From: Prevotella sp.
Lineage (GTDB): Bacteria > Bacteroidota > Bacteroidia > Bacteroidales > Bacteroidaceae
NCBI GenBank assembly: GCA_017557405.1
Contig: JAFYYV010000040.1
Coordinates: 39,290 to 103,289 of the forward strand
Direction of reading: 5' to 3'
DNA length: 64,000 nucleotides
In this document: positions 59,953-64,000 of the stretch, in pieces
Layout of the letters: the number at the start of each line of letters is the position of its first letter
Numbering within the stretch: the stretch's first letter is position 1
The notes under the pieces: generated by a model
Told to the model about the DNA's origin: nothing
The model's input: only the letters and a program-made list of their open reading frames with translations
Database searches by the model: none
Program-made: the position numbers and the translations under genes

Positions 59953-62169
59953 ATGGAAGCATTAAGATTTCAGGTTGTCGGCGAGGCATTCAAGAAGAAG
60001 CCGCTAGACGTAAAGACACCAAGTGAGAGACCTTGTCAGTATTTCGGCAAGAAAGTGTTCAACCGCGAGAAGATGTACAAATATCTGCCGAAGGATGTCT
60101 ATGAGAAGATGATTGATGTCATCGACAATGGCGCCCGACTCGACAGGGAGGTTGCTGATATTGTGGCTGCAGGCATGAAGCAGTGGGCCACCGAGAATGG
60201 TGTGACACACTATACGCACTGGTTCCAGCCGCTGACAGAAGGCACCGCCGAGAAGCACGACTCGTTTATCGAGCACGATGGAAAGGGTGGAATGGTTGAG
60301 GAGTTCACAGGTAAGTTGCTCGTTCAGCAGGAGCCCGATGCATCGAGCTTCCCCTCTGGTGGAATCCGCTCCACCTTCGAGGCTCGTGGCTATTCGGCTT
60401 GGGACCCCACATCGCCTGTGTTCATCATCGAAGACACCCTGTGCATCCCCACCGTATTCATCTCGTATTCGGGTGAGGCACTCGACTACAAAGCTCCGTT
60501 GCTGCGTGCCCTTCATGCCGTGAACGTGGCTGCCACCGATGTGTGCCATTACTTCGACCCCAGTGTGAAGAAAGTCACTTCCAACCTCGGTTGGGAGCAG
60601 GAATATTTCCTCGTTGATGAAGGCCTTTATGCCGCCCGTCCCGACCTGTTGCTCACGGGTCGCACGCTGATGGGACACGATAGTGCCAAGAACCAGCAGA
60701 TGGAAGACCACTATTTCGGAGCCATTCCCGAGCGTGTAGCAGCCTTTATGCGCGACCTCGAGATTCAGGCTTTGGAACTCGGTGTACCTTGTAAGACACG
60801 CCACAACGAGGTGGCTCCCAACCAGTTTGAGTTGGCTCCCATCTTCGAAGAAACCAACCTTGCCGTTGACCACAACATGATGCTGATGAGCCTGATGAAG
60901 AAAGTGGCTCGCAAACATGGCTTCCGTGTACTGCTGCACGAAAAACCATTCGCCGGCATCAACGGCTCTGGAAAACACAACAACTGGTCGTTGAGCACCG
61001 ACAACGGTGTGCTGCTGCATGCACCGGGCAAGAACGCCGAGCAGAACCTCCGTTTCGCCACCTTCATCGTTGAGACCCTGATGGGTGTGTATAAGCACAA
61101 CGGACTTCTGAAAGCCTCTATCATGAGTGCTACCAACGCCCATCGTTTGGGTGCCAATGAGGCTCCTCCCGCCATCGTCTCCAGCTTCTTGGGCAAGCAG
61201 GTGAGTGAGTTGCTCGACCATATTGAGAAGGCCGATCAGGAGGATATCCTTTCCTTCGCTGGCAAGCAGGGCTTGAAGATGGACATCCCCGAGATTCCCG
61301 AGTTGTTCATCGACAACACCGACCGCAACCGCACCTCTCCCTTTGCCTTCACCGGCAACCGCTTCGAGTTCCGTGCCGTGGGTAGCGAGGCCAACTGCGC
61401 CAGCGCCATGATAGCCCTGAACAGCGCTGTTGCTGAGGCTCTGGTAAACTTCAAGAAACGTGTTGATGCCCGTATTCCTGAGTTCGAGAAGAAACTTGCA
61501 GGAACCGACCATTCAGCCAAGTTCCACGCTATCATCGATGTGCTGCGCGAGGATATCAAGACCTGCAAGCCCATCCGCTTCGATGGAAACGGTTATTCGG
61601 ATGAGTGGGTTGTTGAGGCCGAGAAACGTGGATTGGATGTCGAGAAATCGTGTCCGAAGATCTTCGAGCGCTACCTCGATCCCGAGAGCATCGAGATGTT
61701 CGAGAGCCTGGGTGTGATGACCAAGAAAGAACTCGAGGCCCGCAACGAGGTGAAGTGGGAGACCTATACGAAGAAGATTCAGATTGAGGCTCGCGTGCTG
61801 GGCGATCTGTCGATGAACCATATCATTCCTGTGGCCACCCATTATCAGAGCGAACTGCTGAAGAACGTGGGCAATATGGGCATCATCTTCCCAATCGATA
61901 CAGCCGACAAACTATCTGCTCGCAACAAGAAGATCATCCAGGAGATTGCCGAGCGTACGCTGGCCATCGAAAAGGGTGTGGAAGAACTTGTTAGCGCCCG
62001 CAAACTCGCCAACAAGATCACCGACGAGCACGACAAGGCCATCGCTTACCACGACAATGTGGAGCCGAAACTCGACGAGATTCGCTATCAGATTGACAAA
62101 CTCGAGTTGATTGTCGATGACAGCCTCTGGCCACTACCGAAGTATCGCGAACTGTTGTTCATACGATGA
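59953..62169 (+). CDS. glnN: Glutamine synthetase type III
   Basis: A 738-residue enzyme, the usual size for GSIII of Bacteroidota. N-terminal GSIII domain: FGKKVFNREKMYKYLPKDV; THWFQPLTEGTAEKHDSF carries catalytic-core residues. The catalytic barrel has GWEQEYFLVD (metal Glu), KTRHNEVAPNQFELAP, FAGINGSGKHNNWSL (ATP and glutamate site) and NRTSPFAFTGNRFEFR. It makes glutamine from glutamate and ammonia; glutamine then feeds the divergent operon. Confidence 0.97.
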   Translation: MEALRFQVVGEAFKKKPLDVKTPSERPCQYFGKKVFNREKMYKYLPKDVYEKMIDVIDNGARLDREVADIVAAGMKQWATENGVTHYTHWFQPLTEGTAEKHDSFIEHDGKGGMVEEFTGKLLVQQEPDASSFPSGGIRSTFEARGYSAWDPTSPVFIIEDTLCIPTVFISYSGEALDYKAPLLRALHAVNVAATDVCHYFDPSVKKVTSNLGWEQEYFLVDEGLYAARPDLLLTGRTLMGHDSAKNQQMEDHYFGAIPERVAAFMRDLEIQALELGVPCKTRHNEVAPNQFELAPIFEETNLAVDHNMMLMSLMKKVARKHGFRVLLHEKPFAGINGSGKHNNWSLSTDNGVLLHAPGKNAEQNLRFATFIVETLMGVYKHNGLLKASIMSATNAHRLGANEAPPAIVSSFLGKQVSELLDHIEKADQEDILSFAGKQGLKMDIPEIPELFIDNTDRNRTSPFAFTGNRFEFRAVGSEANCASAMIALNSAVAEALVNFKKRVDARIPEFEKKLAGTDHSAKFHAIIDVLREDIKTCKPIRFDGNGYSDEWVVEAEKRGLDVEKSCPKIFERYLDPESIEMFESLGVMTKKELEARNEVKWETYTKKIQIEARVLGDLSMNHIIPVATHYQSELLKNVGNMGIIFPIDTADKLSARNKKIIQEIAERTLAIEKGVEELVSARKLANKITDEHDKAIAYHDNVEPKLDEIRYQIDKLELIVDDSLWPLPKYRELLFIR

Positions 62170-62250
62170 TATATAAAGTGTTTTTTGGCTAGTCACCTTC
62201 AGACTATAAATCAGCAATCATCCTTTTTGATTGTTTGAAGTTTGCTAGAA

Positions 62251-62290
62251 GCGTGGGCGGAGTCAAGTGCGCTTGACTTCTGCCTCACGC
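62251..62290 (+). other. Long hairpin in the glnN 3' region
   Basis: GCGTGGGCGGAGTCAAG pairs with CTTGACTTCTGCCTCACGC around a TGCG loop, with few interruptions, and no T-run. It may protect the mRNA 3' end or be part of a small RNA ending at the next terminator. Confidence 0.6.
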
Positions 62291-62321
62291 ATCAAACAAG
62301 AACGAGAGTTCAAGTTTGTCT

Positions 62322-62357
62322 GGGATTCTATGCTGTGATAGTATAGAGTCCCTTTTT
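62322..62357 (+). terminator. Terminator of amtB2-glnN
   Basis: GGGATTCTAT pairs imperfectly with ATAGAGTCCC, followed by TTTTT. Confidence 0.8.
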
Positions 62358-62429
62358 GTTAATACATTATATGATTCCGAAAACTGATTATTTCGACAAC
62401 CGTTTCAGCAATCCAATATAATTAAGGAC

Positions 62430-62494
62430 AAAAGAAAACCCGGCTCAGGATCTCTCCATCACCGGGCTAATGAAAGGAGGAGTGGTACCTCCAG
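62430..62494 (-). repeat. tRNA-Phe 3' end plus terminator (65-bp direct repeat)
   Basis: The intact partner of 37967-38031. It includes the tRNA terminator CCCGG/CCGGG (62439-62466) with TTTTCTTTT on the minus strand. Confidence 0.92.
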
Positions 62495-62555
62495 GAATCG
62501 AACCGGGGACACACGGATTTTCAGTCCGATGCTCTACCAACTGAGCTAAGGCACC
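62483..62555 (-). tRNA. tRNA-Phe (GAA)
   Basis: A 73-nt cloverleaf on the minus strand: acceptor GGTGCCT/AGGTACC, D arm GCTC/GAGC, anticodon loop CTGAAAA with GAA at its centre, T arm CCCGG-TTCGATT-CCTGG. CCA not encoded. The T stem has one C-U mismatch (positions 51-63); the anticodon stem ends in U-U. Promoter at 62593-62600. Confidence 0.95.
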
Positions 62556-62592
62556 ATGTTCTTCGTTTCACGCATCCTTTCGTTTGCGGTTG

Positions 62593-62600
62593 CAAAGGTA
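62593..62600 (-). promoter_or_regulatory. -7 box for tRNA-Phe
   Basis: TACCTTTG on the minus strand, 37 nt upstream of the tRNA 5' end. Confidence 0.7.
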
Positions 62601-62707
62601 AGAAGAAAAGTTGGATTGGCCAAACTTTTTCTTGTTTTTTTTCTGCGATAGGGTGTTTTTCTTGTGGAGCGATGTGTTTGCGAAATGCCGATATTCTTGT
62701 GTCACAA

Positions 62708-63217
62708 TTACTTCCGTTGGTTTTGCGGAATCGTTGTTTTTCCCTTTTGTTCCATCTCCAGCAGCCAACGTTTTCGGTCGAGTCCGCCAGCATATCCTCT
62801 TAGATCTCCGTTGGAAGCTATGACACGATGGCAGGGGATGATGAGCGAGATGGGATTGTGGCCGATGGCTCCTCCCACAGCTATGGCCGAGCTTCCTCCC
62901 AGGCTTTTGGCTATCTCGCCGTAGGTGGTTGTCTGGCCGAAGGGAATGTTGAGCAACTGCTGCCACACTTGTTTCCTGAAATCAGAGGCGCGCATAAGCA
63001 AGGGTGGGGTGAACTGCGGGTCTTTGCCACTGAAATAGCTGTCGAGCCATTTGCGTGTCAGTTCAAAGATGGGGAGGTCGTCTTGTTGACGTTGCTCCTT
63101 CTCAAGGTTGGCGCCGAAATATTTCTGGTCGTCGAACCAAAGGCTGATCAAAGCCTCCCCATCGCTGCCCATCGTTATTCTCCCAAGGGGCGAATTGTAA
63201 TGTGAGATATAATCCAT
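62708..63217 (-). CDS. ogt: Methylated-DNA-[protein]-cysteine S-methyltransferase
   Basis: A 169-residue DNA repair protein. The N-terminal RNase H-like half (DYISHYNSPLGRITMGSDGE) is followed by the winged-helix active domain with FRKQVWQQLLNIPFGQTTTY, the acceptor Cys in LIIPCHRVI (about 137-145) and GYAGGLDRKRWLLEME. It removes methyl groups from O6-methylguanine in one irreversible turnover. Normal length. Confidence 0.95.
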   Translation of the reverse strand: MDYISHYNSPLGRITMGSDGEALISLWFDDQKYFGANLEKEQRQQDDLPIFELTRKWLDSYFSGKDPQFTPPLLMRASDFRKQVWQQLLNIPFGQTTTYGEIAKSLGGSSAIAVGGAIGHNPISLIIPCHRVIASNGDLRGYAGGLDRKRWLLEMEQKGKTTIPQNQRK

Positions 63218-63263
63218 CAGTCGTTCTATTATTTAAAAAGGTAGAATCAAAAATCGTGCCATT

Positions 63264-64000
63264 TTACATTCTAGCCTTCTGCTTTTCTCCTGCACCAGAA
63301 CCACGATACTTTGAGTGGGCCTCGTTGAACTTCCAGGTGAGGTCGAGCGAGAAGGTGCGACGGGCTGGGTTGTAGGCGGTAATCTCGCGGATGCCATAGA
63401 TGATACCGCCGCTCTTGTTGGTATTGAACACATCGTAGCAGCGCAGGTCGGCTGTCAGGGTGCCGAGACGGCGCAGGTTGAAGTCGCGTTGCACGCCGTA
63501 GTCGTTTCTGAAGGCGATGCGGTTGAGGCGGAAGTTGTTCACGTCACCCTTCGACGCCAGGCGCATGCCTGCGCTCAAGCGCCAGCCACCGTTCAGCTCC
63601 ACGGTGTTGTCCCATCCAAAGTTGACATACGGACGGCTGAGGGTGATCTCGCTTCCGTCAGCACATGGCGACTTGTAGTTCTGGAATTGGGCATAGATGA
63701 ACCATGTGGGATGCCAGCAACCGATGGTAGGTCTGGCGTAGGGATTAAGGCTCAGCTGGTTGTAGCCGTCGCTGCCGTTGATGGAACGGACGAGGCTTAC
63801 CATAGGATCGTCAGCGCCTGGGAAGGGCTCGGTGGCCATCGTCACATTGTCCTTGGTGCGCGAATAGGTCACGACCATGCCAGCCCATTTGTAGGCTGCG
63901 TTGAACACGAGGTTGTGCGTATAGGTGGGTCGCAGGTAGGGGTTGCCGCTCTGGTAAGTGTAGCGGTTGATGTAAACCGTCGAGCTGGTGAGGTTGGAGT
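63264..64000 (-). CDS. Outer-membrane beta-barrel (TonB-dependent receptor type), C-terminal part
   Basis: The frame is open from the right edge to a stop at 63264 (245 codons); the N-terminal part is outside the window. The strand-rich sequence with NRYTYQSGNPYLRPTYTHNL is the G-N-P-x-L-x-P-x-x-S/T-x-N motif of the OMP_b-brl_3 family, followed by aromatic strands such as WFIYAQFQNY and the final FSLDLTWKFNEAHSKYRGSG. Function and ligand cannot be told from this part. Confidence 0.85.
   Translation of the reverse strand, partial: SNLTSSTVYINRYTYQSGNPYLRPTYTHNLVFNAAYKWAGMVVTYSRTKDNVTMATEPFPGADDPMVSLVRSINGSDGYNQLSLNPYARPTIGCWHPTWFIYAQFQNYKSPCADGSEITLSRPYVNFGWDNTVELNGGWRLSAGMRLASKGDVNNFRLNRIAFRNDYGVQRDFNLRRLGTLTADLRCYDVFNTNKSGGIIYGIREITAYNPARRTFSLDLTWKFNEAHSKYRGSGAGEKQKARM

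Noticed and set aside
60004-61512. 502-codon minus-strand frame
   Set aside because: Lies wholly inside glnN in antisense; no domain pattern and no promoter.
37967-62494. 24-kb integrative element bounded by the 65-bp repeats
   Set aside because: The DNA between them is core nitrogen and nucleotide metabolism with no integrase, relaxase or phage gene; only a scar is supported.

Overview
The window looks like a Bacteroidales chromosome, most likely Prevotella or a close relative. The evidence is the Bacteroidota-type promoter -7 box (TAnnTTTG) in front of most transcription units, a one-piece tmRNA with tag GENNYALAA, a class III glutamine synthetase (glnN), the LL-diaminopimelate aminotransferase route (dapL/dapF), Wzi, a TupA-like ATP-grasp enzyme and a TonB-type outer-membrane barrel. 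No phage, IS element, CRISPR array or rRNA operon was recognised.

Layout. 1-10.8 kb is a surface polysaccharide region: acyltransferase (cut by the left edge), WbsX glycosyltransferase, two GT2 enzymes, CapA, a GH16 glucanase, an ATP-grasp enzyme, the initiating sugar transferase, a lipoprotein, Wzi and a DegT aminotransferase. 10.9-38 kb is mostly housekeeping: a Gly/Ser-rich secreted protein, twin DUF2975 proteins with a small HTH regulator, tmRNA, a LytS/LytTR two-component system, agmatine deiminase, a reduced FetAB-like transporter, a secreted nuclease, Nif3, a zinc-ribbon coiled-coil protein, a DjlA-like protein, a FucP-type sugar transporter, holA, pyrK-pyrD, an LTA-synthase-like sulfatase, a PAP2 phosphatase and trmO. 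38-39.2 kb is a gene-poor scar that begins with a copy of the tRNA-Phe 3' end and terminator.

39.2-62.2 kb is a nitrogen-assimilation region with two arms diverging near 55.5 kb. Leftwards runs a 16-kb unit gltB-gltD-dapF-dapL-pyrG-purF-carA-carB(half)-asnB, in which nearly every enzyme makes glutamate from glutamine or spends glutamine amide nitrogen. Rightwards run glnK-amtB-porin and then amtB2-glnN. The three promoters (gltB, glnK, amtB2) share an apparently undescribed module: two CAAAATG boxes 31-32 bp apart, the nearer one exactly 72 nt from the -7 box, plus a TTTAA at fixed spacing. I regard this as the best candidate for a new system in the window, namely the binding site of an unidentified nitrogen regulator.

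A second theme is short dispersed repeats. They have inserted in frame into core enzymes (asnB, carA, gltD, the LytS kinase) and supply the first or last residues of several other genes. Three arrays of an exact 22-bp unit and two AT-rich islands with inverted arms belong to the same repeat-rich landscape. The large subunit of carbamoyl-phosphate synthase stops exactly at the junction between its two synthetase halves. The window ends with tRNA-Phe, ogt and the C-terminal part of an outer-membrane barrel.
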